Source: Chryseobacterium sp. (GTDB taxonomy: Bacteria > Bacteroidota > Bacteroidia > Flavobacteriales > Weeksellaceae). Taken from it: a stretch of DNA of 8,043 nt. The translations under genes and the position numbers were made by a program. Every line of letters begins with the position of its first letter. The stretch's first letter is position 1. The stretch lies in contig RDDY01000147.1 of NCBI GenBank assembly GCA_003852805.1, positions 1 through 8,043 on the forward strand, read 5' to 3'. Under the pieces are notes generated by a model that was not told where the DNA came from, made no database searches, and was given only the letters and a program-made list of their open reading frames with translations. This document shows, one piece after another, positions 1-6,095 of the stretch.

Positions 1-1277
1 ATCTCGTTGCCTACGCCATTGCTTATTATGCAAACATTCAGAAAAAATACGGCAAGGACCGCCATCGCCGTACCGAGCTGCGCGTTTTCGATACCATTGA
101 CGCTGCAAAGGTGGCGGTGGCCAATGAGAAATTCTACGTCAATTACGATGAAGGTTTCATCGGTACGTCACTGAAGAAAGACACGTTTGTTTTTGAATGC
201 TCGGATATAGACGATATCATTGTTTTCCGCAAAGACGGTGTAATGGTGGTAACAAAGGCCGAGCCCAAAACCTTCGTCGGCAAAGGAATCTTGCATGTAG
301 GCGTTTGGAAGAAAAACGACAAACGCACGGTCTACAATATGATTTACCGCGAGGGCAAGGAAGGACCGTACTACATGAAACGCTTCTCGGTTACGGGCGT
401 TATTCGCAATAACGAATATCGCCTCGCTTCGGACAAAAAGGGTAGTGAGGTGCTGTATTTCTCGGCCAATCCAAATGGCGAGGCCGAGATTGTAAATGTA
501 CTGTTGAAGCAAAGTGCACGCATCCGGAAAAATAAAATAGAACTAGATTTCTCTGAACTGGCCATCAAAGGCCGAGACGTAAAAGGGAACTTGGTAACAA
601 AATATCCGGTGAAAAAAGTGGAGCTGAAAGAAGAAGGCGTTTCTACACTGGCTCCGCGTAAAATCTGGTTTGACGATACGGTACGACGACTAAACGCCGA
701 CGGCCGCGGTACTTTATTGGGCAGCTTCCGCGGTGACGATAAGATTTTGGTCGTCAATAAAAAAGGTGAAGCCAAACTGATGACCTTCGATTTATCCAAC
801 CGTTTCGACGAGGATTTTGTGATTTTGCAGAAGTGGCATCCCGAACGCGTCCTCAGTTGCATTTGGTACGACGGCGAAAAAGAACGTTATTTCCTGAAAC
901 GCTTTGTGCTGGAAAATGCATTGGGTTCGCAGCCTTATTTTTTCTCGGAGCACCCCAAATCTTTTGTGGAATGGGTGGGCATAAGCAGCGGCACGTCGGC
1001 GGAGCTTATATTTGCGAAAGAGAAAGGAAAAGAAAAGGAGCCTGAAACCGTTCTCGTAGACGACTTCATTACGGTAAAAGGAATCAAAGCGATCGGCAAT
1101 CAACTGTCGCGCGACAAGATTAAAAAAATCGTCATTACCGAACCCGAGCGTATCGACGATGACGAAGCCGACAGTTTTGATGAAGTGGAAATAACCGAAG
1201 GACACACAAGTTTTATCGACAGCGAGGCGCCCGAAGGCGTGGTGGGTACATTGTTTGACGCCGCAGATTCACAATAG
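1..1277 (+). CDS. parC: DNA topoisomerase IV subunit A, C-terminal part (5' end outside window)
   Basis: This is the 3' part of a type IIA topoisomerase A subunit, which decatenates and relaxes DNA together with ParE. The frame is open from base 3 to the TAG at 1275-1277 (424 residues), so the GTG at 111 is internal and not the start. The first 35 or so residues (bases 3-110, ending ..RVFDTIDAAK) look like the end of the coiled-coil/breakage-reunion part. After that comes a beta-propeller-like C-terminal domain with repeated blades, such as FIGTSLKKDTFVFECSD..IIVFRKDG and a later GTLLGSFRGDDKILVVNKKGE. The catalytic tyrosine and winged helix lie outside the window. I see no canonical GyrA box (QRRGGKG), which favours topoisomerase IV over gyrase. 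The motif KGIKAIGNQLS near 1078-1110 resembles the Bacteroidota ParC C-terminus. It is followed by an acidic tail (DDDEADSFDEVE). The rhomboid gene starts three bases after the stop. Confidence 0.9.
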   Translation, partial: LVAYAIAYYANIQKKYGKDRHRRTELRVFDTIDAAKVAVANEKFYVNYDEGFIGTSLKKDTFVFECSDIDDIIVFRKDGVMVVTKAEPKTFVGKGILHVGVWKKNDKRTVYNMIYREGKEGPYYMKRFSVTGVIRNNEYRLASDKKGSEVLYFSANPNGEAEIVNVLLKQSARIRKNKIELDFSELAIKGRDVKGNLVTKYPVKKVELKEEGVSTLAPRKIWFDDTVRRLNADGRGTLLGSFRGDDKILVVNKKGEAKLMTFDLSNRFDEDFVILQKWHPERVLSCIWYDGEKERYFLKRFVLENALGSQPYFFSEHPKSFVEWVGISSGTSAELIFAKEKGKEKEPETVLVDDFITVKGIKAIGNQLSRDKIKKIVITEPERIDDDEADSFDEVEITEGHTSFIDSEAPEGVVGTLFDAADSQ

Positions 1278-1280
1278 AAT

Positions 1281-1934
1281 ATGGATATACAACTGGTGGT
1301 CATTATGGTGGCCACGGCTCTGATGAGCTTTAAAGGATTCAATGATCCTGCATTTTTTTCAAAATACATGTTTCAGGTAGCGCCTATCAAGCGGAACCGA
1401 GAATACCTTCGGCTGTTGTCGTCGGGCTTCTTGCATGCAGACCTAATGCATCTATTGTTCAACATGTTTACGCTGTATTTTTTCGCGCCCATTGTGCTGG
1501 CATTTTTTGGTCAGATAGGCTTTTTCGTGATTTATTTCGGAGCCATTCTGGCGGGGAATCTGTTCAGCCTTTACATTTACAGAGATAAACCCATGTACTC
1601 TGCAATAGGAGCGAGTGGAGGAGTATCAGGTGTGTTGTTTGCCGCAATTGCCATGAATCCGTTCCTGGGCATCGGCATTCTCTTCATTCCTATTCCCATT
1701 CCGGGTTATATTTTCGGGCTGATTTACTTCGGGTATTCGGTTTATATGATGCTCAACCCGAAAGAATGGGACCGTCTGGGGCACGCTGCGCATTTGGGCG
1801 GAGCGGCGGTGGGACTGCTGGTAGCCTTGCTGTTTTTCCCGGCCAACACGGCGGAGCATTTTTTACAGCTGCTCATCATGTCGCTGCCGTTATTGTATCT
1901 GGCGTTTCAATTGATGATCAAGAAGAAAATATAA
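1281..1934 (+). CDS. Rhomboid-family intramembrane serine protease
   Basis: This 217-residue polytopic membrane protein should cleave transmembrane substrates within the inner membrane; its substrates cannot be inferred here. The hallmark residues are present: the HxxxN motif at H57-N61 (HLLFN), the catalytic serine S112 in GASGG (G110-G114), and the histidine pair H168/H171 in GHAAHLGG, with H171 as the likely catalytic partner. I count about seven hydrophobic segments, near residues 3-17, 54-75, 78-100, 108-127, 135-157, 168-187 and 194-212. This fits a rhomboid core with one additional helix, without an extra soluble domain. The ATG at 1281 follows the parC stop by three bases, so it is probably translated from the parC transcript; no clear Shine-Dalgarno sequence is seen. 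A strong hairpin follows directly after the stop. Confidence 0.93.
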   Translation: MDIQLVVIMVATALMSFKGFNDPAFFSKYMFQVAPIKRNREYLRLLSSGFLHADLMHLLFNMFTLYFFAPIVLAFFGQIGFFVIYFGAILAGNLFSLYIYRDKPMYSAIGASGGVSGVLFAAIAMNPFLGIGILFIPIPIPGYIFGLIYFGYSVYMMLNPKEWDRLGHAAHLGGAAVGLLVALLFFPANTAEHFLQLLIMSLPLLYLAFQLMIKKKI

Positions 1935-1938
1935 AGAG

Positions 1939-1963
1939 AAAGGCAACCGTTGCGGTTGCCTTT
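1939..1963. terminator. Bidirectional intrinsic terminator between rhomboid gene and nhaA
   Basis: The arms AAAGGCAACCG (1939-1949) and CGGTTGCCTTT (1953-1963) form a perfect 11-bp stem around the 3-base loop TTG. On the + strand it is followed by T-rich sequence (1961-1970, six T, C, three T). On the minus strand it is followed by TTTCTCTTTAT. It therefore can end both the parC-rhomboid and the rsh-nhaA transcripts. It lies 5 bases past the rhomboid stop and 12 bases past the nhaA stop. Confidence 0.88.
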
Positions 1964-1974
1964 TTTCTTTGAGC

Positions 1975-3132
1975 TTATTCTGCTTCCGTAATCCTTTTTC
2001 GGGAAGTTGATTTCAAAACCAGGTAGCCGCTGATCCCGGCGATTAACGACGCCACCAAGATGGCAAACTTGGCTTCCTCCTGTACATCGGGCATGCCTTT
2101 ATACGAGAGCAACGCAATGAAAATAGACATGGTAAAACCGATGCCGCCCAGCAATCCGGCGCCGATCATGTGTTTCCACTCCGCGTTTTGCGGAAGCGAG
2201 CTCCAGCCCAGTTTAACCGCGATGAACGAGAATAAATTGATCCCCACGACTTTACCCAAAACCAATCCGCCGATGATTCCGTAACCGAACGGCGTGAAAA
2301 GTCCGTCAACCATCCCTTCCTTGAAAAGAATATTGGTGTTGGAAAGCGCAAACAGTGGCATTACAATAAAGCTGACAGGCATATGAAGCGCGCTCTCCAA
2401 TTTTTCCAAAGGCGAGGGTATATCCGTTTCCACATTCGTAGGGATGGTGAATGCCAACAGCACCCCGGCAATGGTTGCATGGATGCCCGAATGGTGCATC
2501 AGATACCACAGCACAACACCGGGAATAATGTAGTAGATGTTTTTCTTTACCCCGAAACGGTTCATAAGAATCAACAAAACGATTATTGCCGCTGCGATTA
2601 TCAGGTACAACCAATGCAACTGTTCGGTATAGAAAATGGCGATTACCATAATGGCGCCCAAGTCGTCTACGATGGCCAAGGCCGCTAAAAATATCTTTAC
2701 CGATGCCGGCACCCGCGAAGACAGCATTGAGATAATGGCGAGCGAGAATGCGATATCCGTTGCCATCGGGATGCCCCAGCCGTGTCTGTACTCGTTGGAA
2801 TGGTTAAACAAAAAGAAAACGGCTGCCGGCACCAGCATACCGCCGATAGCCGCCAAGATGGGCAGTGAAGCTTTCTTCACATCGGACAGTTCGCCTTCCA
2901 CAATTTCTCGCTTGATCTCCAGACCGACCAGCAAAAAGAAAATGGCCATCAAACCGTCATTGATCCAAGAGCTGACGGTGTACGGACCCAGCGGCGCGTC
3001 CAGCAAGGCGGCAAAGGACCCGCCCGCAGACGAGTTGGCAACGAGCAACGAAACAAAGACGCAGAGTAAAAGAATTACGCCACTGGATTGGCTGCTGTTA
3101 AAAAACCTACGGAAATATTGGGTCAACATCAT
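1975..3132 (-). CDS. nhaA: Na+/H+ antiporter NhaA
   Basis: This inner-membrane antiporter exports Na+ (or Li+) in exchange for H+, supporting pH and sodium homeostasis. At 385 residues it is almost the length of E. coli NhaA (388 residues, 12 helices). Family landmarks are intact: VGLEIKREIVEGEL (69-82); the unwound-helix motif MATDIAF with T125/D126 (E. coli T132/D133); the ion-binding pair D156/D157 in AIVDDLGAI (E. coli D163/D164); H218 in GIHATIAGV (matching the pH-response H225); and K294 in VLGKVVGINL (E. coli K300). The electrogenic 2H+/Na+ mechanism is therefore inferred from homology. Translation starts at one of two consecutive ATGs (3132 or 3129). The first ATG follows the TAA of rsh with no bases between, so the two are very likely co-transcribed and translationally coupled. 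The bidirectional hairpin at 1939-1963 ends the unit. Confidence 0.96.
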   Translation of the reverse strand: MMLTQYFRRFFNSSQSSGVILLLCVFVSLLVANSSAGGSFAALLDAPLGPYTVSSWINDGLMAIFFLLVGLEIKREIVEGELSDVKKASLPILAAIGGMLVPAAVFFLFNHSNEYRHGWGIPMATDIAFSLAIISMLSSRVPASVKIFLAALAIVDDLGAIMVIAIFYTEQLHWLYLIIAAAIIVLLILMNRFGVKKNIYYIIPGVVLWYLMHHSGIHATIAGVLLAFTIPTNVETDIPSPLEKLESALHMPVSFIVMPLFALSNTNILFKEGMVDGLFTPFGYGIIGGLVLGKVVGINLFSFIAVKLGWSSLPQNAEWKHMIGAGLLGGIGFTMSIFIALLSYKGMPDVQEEAKFAILVASLIAGISGYLVLKSTSRKRITEAE

Positions 3133-5337
3133 TTATACTCTTCTTACTTTGGTGATATTTTCTACGGAGCGCAACTGTTTAAAGGTCTCGTTCAACTGAT
3201 CGCGGTTGCGCACTTCCAGCGTAATGGTGCCCAAGAAAATACCGTCGTTGGACTCGATTGACATACTCTTCATGTCTATATTCAGATTATTGGTGATCAC
3301 TTTGGTAATGTCGCTGATCATTCCTATGCGGTCCAAACCTTCAAGCTCAATCCGCACACGGTTGGTAAAGCGTTCAGAATTCACCCACTTGGCCGGCATG
3401 ACACGGTAGTCGTAGTTGGCGCGCAAGTTTACCGCATTCGGACAGTTTTCATTGTGCACGCGGATGCCCTCGCCAATGGTGATGAACCCGAAAATTTTAT
3501 CGCCGGGAATCACGGTGCAGCACTTGGCGAAGGAATAATTCATCTTCTCCTCATCCTTCCCGAAAACAATCATATCGGCGTCGGTGACGGGCTCGCTTAT
3601 TTGCACCTCTTTCTTGGTACCCGGCTTGCGTAGTTTTTGTAAAATATTGCCGAAAAGGTTCTTGCTTTCCAAATACTTCTTCAAGGCGGCGCTGTCTATA
3701 TCGCCGCTTTGTACTTGGAGAAACAACTCTTGCGATGTTTTGAGGCCGAAGTATTTTTGAAGCTTGTTGATTTCATCATCGTTGAAATTGAGCTTCATGT
3801 GGCGAAGTTTGCGTCGCAGGATTTCTTTGCCCTCGTCGATAACCGATTGCTTCGTGGAATTTAGGAAAGCTTTGATCTTTGATTTGGCCTTAGACGTGAC
3901 TACAAACTCCAGCCAATCGGCTTTTGGTTTTTGATTGTTTGACGAAAGAATATCCACCTGATCGCCGTTCTTCAAAACGTAACTGATGGGCATCAACTTA
4001 TTGTTGACCTTAGCGCCCAAGCATTTCATGCCCAAATCTGTGTGGATATCGAAGGCAAAATCCAACGCGGTAGAACCGGCGGGCAACAGACGAATCTCGC
4101 CCTGCGGCGTAAACACAAAAACTTCTTTGCTGTAAAGATTCAGCTTGATGTTGTCCAGCAGTTCAGACGTACTCAGACTTTGCTGGTTTTCCAGCACATC
4201 GCGGATCTGCGCCACCCATTGTTCAAAGTTCCTGTCGTCGGTATTTTTCTGGTAACCTTCCTTGTATTTGTAATGTGCGGCTACGCCTTTTTCGGCAATC
4301 TCGTCCATGCGCTCGCTACGGATCTGCACTTCCACCCAACGGCTGTCGGGGCCCAAAGCGGTCAGGTGCAAACTTTCGTAACCGGTAGATCGCGGCTGGC
4401 TGATCCAATCTCTCATACGTGACGGATTGCTTTTGTAGAGGTCGGTGACGATGGAATAAATCTTCCAAGCGATGAATTTCTCGTTTTTGAAGTCGGATTT
4501 ATAAATAATTCGGATGGCGTAATTGTCGTAGACTTCTTCAAAGCTGACGTTCTGCTTCAGCATTTTCCTGTAGATGGAACTGATGGCCTTTGCGCGGCCT
4601 TTGATGGTGAAGTTGAGGCCCTCGTCTTTCAATCGACGACTGACTTGTTCTTTGAATTGCTCTACATACTGCTCGCGCTCTTCTTGCGCGGCGCTCAGTT
4701 TTTGCGAAATCTCGTCATAGATTTCGGGGTTATTGTATTTTAGAGAAAGGTCTTCCAACTCCGATTTTATATTGTATAGACCGAGCCTGTGCGCGAACGG
4801 AGCATAGATATAGACCGTTTCCGAAGCTATTTTCCGCTGTTTATCCGGGCGCATACTGTCCAAAGTGCGCATATTGTGCAAGCGGTCTGCAATCTTTATC
4901 AGGATGACTCGGAAATCTTCCGAAAGAGTCAGCAACAGTTTTCGATAGTTTTCTGACTGAACCGAGATATTTTGATGGTTCATGATCGAGATCTTGGTAA
5001 GACCTTGAACAATGTCTGCCACCTTCGCCCCGAAGATTTTGCCTAGATCCTCGTATGTGTACTCGCTGTCTTCTATAACATCGTGCAACAGCGCACAGGC
5101 AATGCTGGTGGCGCCAAGGCCGATTTCGTTCGCAACAATTTGGGCCACTTCTATCGGATGGTAGATGTAAGGTTCGCCCGTCTTGCGCCGCTGATCTTTA
5201 TGCGCATCCAATGCCACGTCAAAAGCCTTGCGAATCAGCTTGTTGTCCTCTTCATCCAAGGTACGGTATGTATGGCCGATCAACGCCTTGTATCGGGCCA
5301 AGATCTCCTTATTCTCTTGCTCTAAATCATACACCAT
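3133..5337 (-). CDS. rsh: Bifunctional (p)ppGpp synthetase/hydrolase, RelA/SpoT (Rel) family
   Basis: This long RSH enzyme (734 residues) makes and degrades the stringent-response alarmone (p)ppGpp at the ribosome and in the cytosol. In the N-terminal HD hydrolase domain (about 25-180) the metal and catalytic residues are intact: R51, H60, H85-D86, E89-D90 and D151/N155. The synthetase domain (about 240-350) carries R248, K250, S254, D271, the GYESLH motif (Y320, H324) and E336 in EVQIR, so synthesis is also predicted. The charged discriminator motif reads R307-M-R-D310, the basic RxKD-like form of bifunctional Rel rather than the acidic form of E. coli RelA. A TGS domain follows (about 404-465), then a conserved-cysteine/zinc-finger-like domain (C606, C607, H628, C632) and a C-terminal ACT domain (about 658-734). 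The ATG at 5337 is the first ATG after an upstream in-frame TAG. nhaA follows immediately. Symbol rsh is generic; rel or spoT would also be used. Confidence 0.96.
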   Translation of the reverse strand: MVYDLEQENKEILARYKALIGHTYRTLDEEDNKLIRKAFDVALDAHKDQRRKTGEPYIYHPIEVAQIVANEIGLGATSIACALLHDVIEDSEYTYEDLGKIFGAKVADIVQGLTKISIMNHQNISVQSENYRKLLLTLSEDFRVILIKIADRLHNMRTLDSMRPDKQRKIASETVYIYAPFAHRLGLYNIKSELEDLSLKYNNPEIYDEISQKLSAAQEEREQYVEQFKEQVSRRLKDEGLNFTIKGRAKAISSIYRKMLKQNVSFEEVYDNYAIRIIYKSDFKNEKFIAWKIYSIVTDLYKSNPSRMRDWISQPRSTGYESLHLTALGPDSRWVEVQIRSERMDEIAEKGVAAHYKYKEGYQKNTDDRNFEQWVAQIRDVLENQQSLSTSELLDNIKLNLYSKEVFVFTPQGEIRLLPAGSTALDFAFDIHTDLGMKCLGAKVNNKLMPISYVLKNGDQVDILSSNNQKPKADWLEFVVTSKAKSKIKAFLNSTKQSVIDEGKEILRRKLRHMKLNFNDDEINKLQKYFGLKTSQELFLQVQSGDIDSAALKKYLESKNLFGNILQKLRKPGTKKEVQISEPVTDADMIVFGKDEEKMNYSFAKCCTVIPGDKIFGFITIGEGIRVHNENCPNAVNLRANYDYRVMPAKWVNSERFTNRVRIELEGLDRIGMISDITKVITNNLNIDMKSMSIESNDGIFLGTITLEVRNRDQLNETFKQLRSVENITKVRRV

Positions 5338-5359
5338 CTTGCTGACTGTTTTCTGACTC

Positions 5360-5367
5360 TAAATATA
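5360..5367 (-). promoter_or_regulatory. Weak candidate -7 element upstream of rsh
   Basis: On the minus strand this reads TATATTTA, one mismatch from the Bacteroidota -7 consensus TAnnTTTG. It sits 22 bases upstream of the rsh ATG. An A8 tract (T8 on the + strand, 5371-5378) lies just upstream. At 19-base spacing the -33 position reads ATGG rather than TTTG, so the match is poor. No better candidate was found in 5338-5579. Confidence 0.25.
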
Positions 5368-5511
5368 TCGTTTTTTTTCGTTTTTCCCATTGAATATACG
5401 GCTTTGCGGCAGAGAAACGACGGCTGAGTAATGACAATAAATCTGCTCAACATACTATTCCCACCGGATTGAGATAAATATTCAAGATTGTTCTCGGCCG
5501 GATGAACGGGT

Positions 5512-5558
5512 ATATAATCAAGGCAGACCATCACGAATGACGGTCTGCCTTATTATAC
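5512..5558 (-). terminator. Long UUCG-capped hairpin after the small membrane protein gene (putative terminator)
   Basis: On the minus strand the core arms AAGGCAGACC (5551-5542) and GGTCTGCCTT (5529-5520) pair perfectly. Inside them a G-U wobble and TCA/TGA pairs close a TTCG tetraloop (5537-5534), giving a continuous 14-bp stem. Outside, TATAAT (5557-5552) pairs with ATTATA (5518-5513) after one bulged base at 5519, with a further G-U pair at 5558/5512. The wobble and UUCG loop exist only in the minus-strand RNA; on the + strand they become an A-C mismatch and CGAA. This points to function on the minus strand. The hairpin starts about 20 bases after the stop of the small gene. The downstream sequence is only moderately U-rich, so efficient termination is not certain. 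Confidence 0.55.
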
Positions 5559-5579
5559 TAATAAAATCTGTGTTGTGGT

Positions 5580-5786
5580 TTATTGCTCGGTAGAGGTTTT
5601 CTGTTCGTTGCCCAGTTTCTCGTTTACCGTGTCTTTTAGGTTTTGCCCCGCGGCTGCAATATTTTCTTTGGCGGTATTTATTTTATCTTTTACCATCTGC
5701 TTTTCTTCGGGCGATGCTTTTTTGTATTTCCACCATGCCAAAGCTCCCAGACCGAGAAGTGCCAATATACCATTACGCTTGTTCAT
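5580..5786 (-). CDS. Small single-pass membrane protein (YtxH-like), function unknown
   Basis: This is a 68-residue protein. Residues 6-19 (GILALLGLGALAWW) form a short glycine-rich hydrophobic segment, followed by a basic YKYKK-type border (KYKK, 20-23). Residues 24-68 (starting ASPEEKQMVKDKIN) form a highly charged stretch that looks like an amphipathic helix or weak coiled coil, ending in a hydrophilic tail. The arrangement resembles the small YtxH-like or stress-associated membrane proteins common in Bacteroidota, but I cannot assign a function. The ATG at 5786 gives an MNKRNG start with the positive charges before the hydrophobic segment, suggesting a cytoplasmic N-terminus or an uncleaved signal anchor. 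It has no close partner: the tRNA-Pro terminator lies upstream and a long hairpin downstream, so it appears to be its own unit. A TACATTTA at 5835-5828 resembles a -7 element but lacks a properly spaced TTTG. Confidence 0.8.
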   Translation of the reverse strand: MNKRNGILALLGLGALAWWKYKKASPEEKQMVKDKINTAKENIAAAGQNLKDTVNEKLGNEQKTSTEQ

Positions 5787-5897
5787 AATTTTTGATTTTA
5801 AGGTTAAAACAATTTTGTTGTAAGCGTTAAATGTAAAATCTGTGCCAAAGATTAATGTACAAGGCGTTGTTTGAATTTGGATTGCATCATAGAAGAG

Positions 5898-5932
5898 AAA
5901 ACAAAATAGCCTCTGTCCTGAGACAAAGGCTA
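5898..5932 (-). terminator. Intrinsic terminator of tRNA-Pro
   Basis: On the minus strand TAGCCTTTGTC (5932-5922) pairs with GACAGAGGCTA (5917-5907) around the tetraloop TCAG. This is an 11-bp stem with one U-G wobble, followed directly by TTTTGTTTT (5906-5898). It begins 5 bases after the mature tRNA 3' end. The wobble would be a C-A mismatch in + strand RNA, so the structure is oriented for the minus strand. Confidence 0.88.
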
Positions 5933-5937
5933 TAAAG

Positions 5938-6011
5938 TCGGGATGACTGGATTCGAACCAGCGACCCCTTGCACCCCATGCAAGTACGCTACCAGGCTGC
6001 GCTACATCCCG
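5938..6011 (-). tRNA. tRNA-Pro, anticodon GGG
   Basis: The 74-base minus-strand sequence folds as a cloverleaf. The 7-bp acceptor stem is CGGGATG/CATCCCG with discriminator A73 (5938). The D stem is GCGC/GCGT with a GG-containing loop, and the anticodon stem is CTTGC/GCAAG with loop ATGGGGT. The T arm is GCTGG/CCAGT with loop TTCGAAT. The anticodon GGG is at 5977-5975, with G at position 37, and the loop and flanks resemble the GGG tRNA-Pro of other bacteria. No CCA is encoded; the next bases are CTT, so CCA must be added enzymatically. The gene has its own promoter and terminator and reads proline codon CCC (and possibly CCU by wobble). Confidence 0.96.
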
Positions 6012-6021
6012 AAAAGGTGCG

Positions 6022-6052
6022 CAAATATAGAAATTCTTCGGTCAAAAACAAA
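6022..6052 (-). promoter_or_regulatory. Bacteroidota sigma-A type promoter of tRNA-Pro
   Basis: On the minus strand TTTG (6052-6049), a 19-base spacer and TATATTTG (6029-6022) match the Bacteroidota consensus TTTG-N19-TAnnTTTG exactly. Transcription would start near 6016, about 5 bases before the mature tRNA 5' end at 6011. The -33 TTTG includes the last two bases of the pruA terminator stem. Confidence 0.85.
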
Positions 6053-6076
6053 ACCCGCATCAAAGAATGCGGGTTT
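6044..6076 (-). terminator. Intrinsic terminator of pruA
   Basis: On the minus strand AAACCCGCAT (6076-6067) pairs perfectly with ATGCGGGTTT (6060-6051) around a 6-base loop (TCTTTG). It is followed by TGTTTTT (6050-6044), giving a near-continuous U run. It begins about 20 bases after the pruA TAA stop at 6098-6096. Confidence 0.92.
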
Positions 6077-6095
6077 AGATATATTACTTGACTTT

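Larger units (their letters stand above)
5338..5579. other. Longest intergenic stretch (242 bases), upstream of rsh
   Basis: No supportable gene lies here. An open frame across 5322-5534 on the minus strand overlaps the rsh start and has no recognisable protein character. The stretch holds the weak rsh -7 candidate next to the start codon, the A/T-rich run at 5371-5385, and the long hairpin at 5512-5558. The middle part (about 5400-5510) shows nothing I can name. It may be 5' leader of rsh if transcription starts further upstream. Confidence 0.6.

Noticed and set aside
371..862. 163-residue minus-strand open frame
   Set aside because: It is fully antisense to the well-supported parC frame and has no recognisable protein features.
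792..1205. 137-residue minus-strand open frame
   Set aside because: It is antisense to parC; its composition follows the complementary codons and shows no domain.
2636..3199. 187-residue + strand open frame
   Set aside because: It is antisense to the nhaA start and the rsh end, with no homology that I recognise.
4042..4422. 126-residue + strand open frame
   Set aside because: It lies opposite the Rel synthetase and TGS coding region, where the minus-strand frame is unmistakable.
5322..5534. 70-residue minus-strand open frame upstream of rsh
   Set aside because: It overlaps the rsh start out of frame, has no clear signal for translation, and its sequence looks like translated intergenic DNA.
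5806..5820. Short inverted repeat AACA/TGTT upstream of the 68-residue gene
   Set aside because: Only four base pairs in very A/T-rich sequence; expected by chance.
5828..5849. Possible promoter of the 68-residue gene (TACATTTA with a TTTG upstream)
   Set aside because: The TTTG at 5849-5846 is only 10 bases from the -7-like element instead of about 19, so the pair does not fit the consensus.
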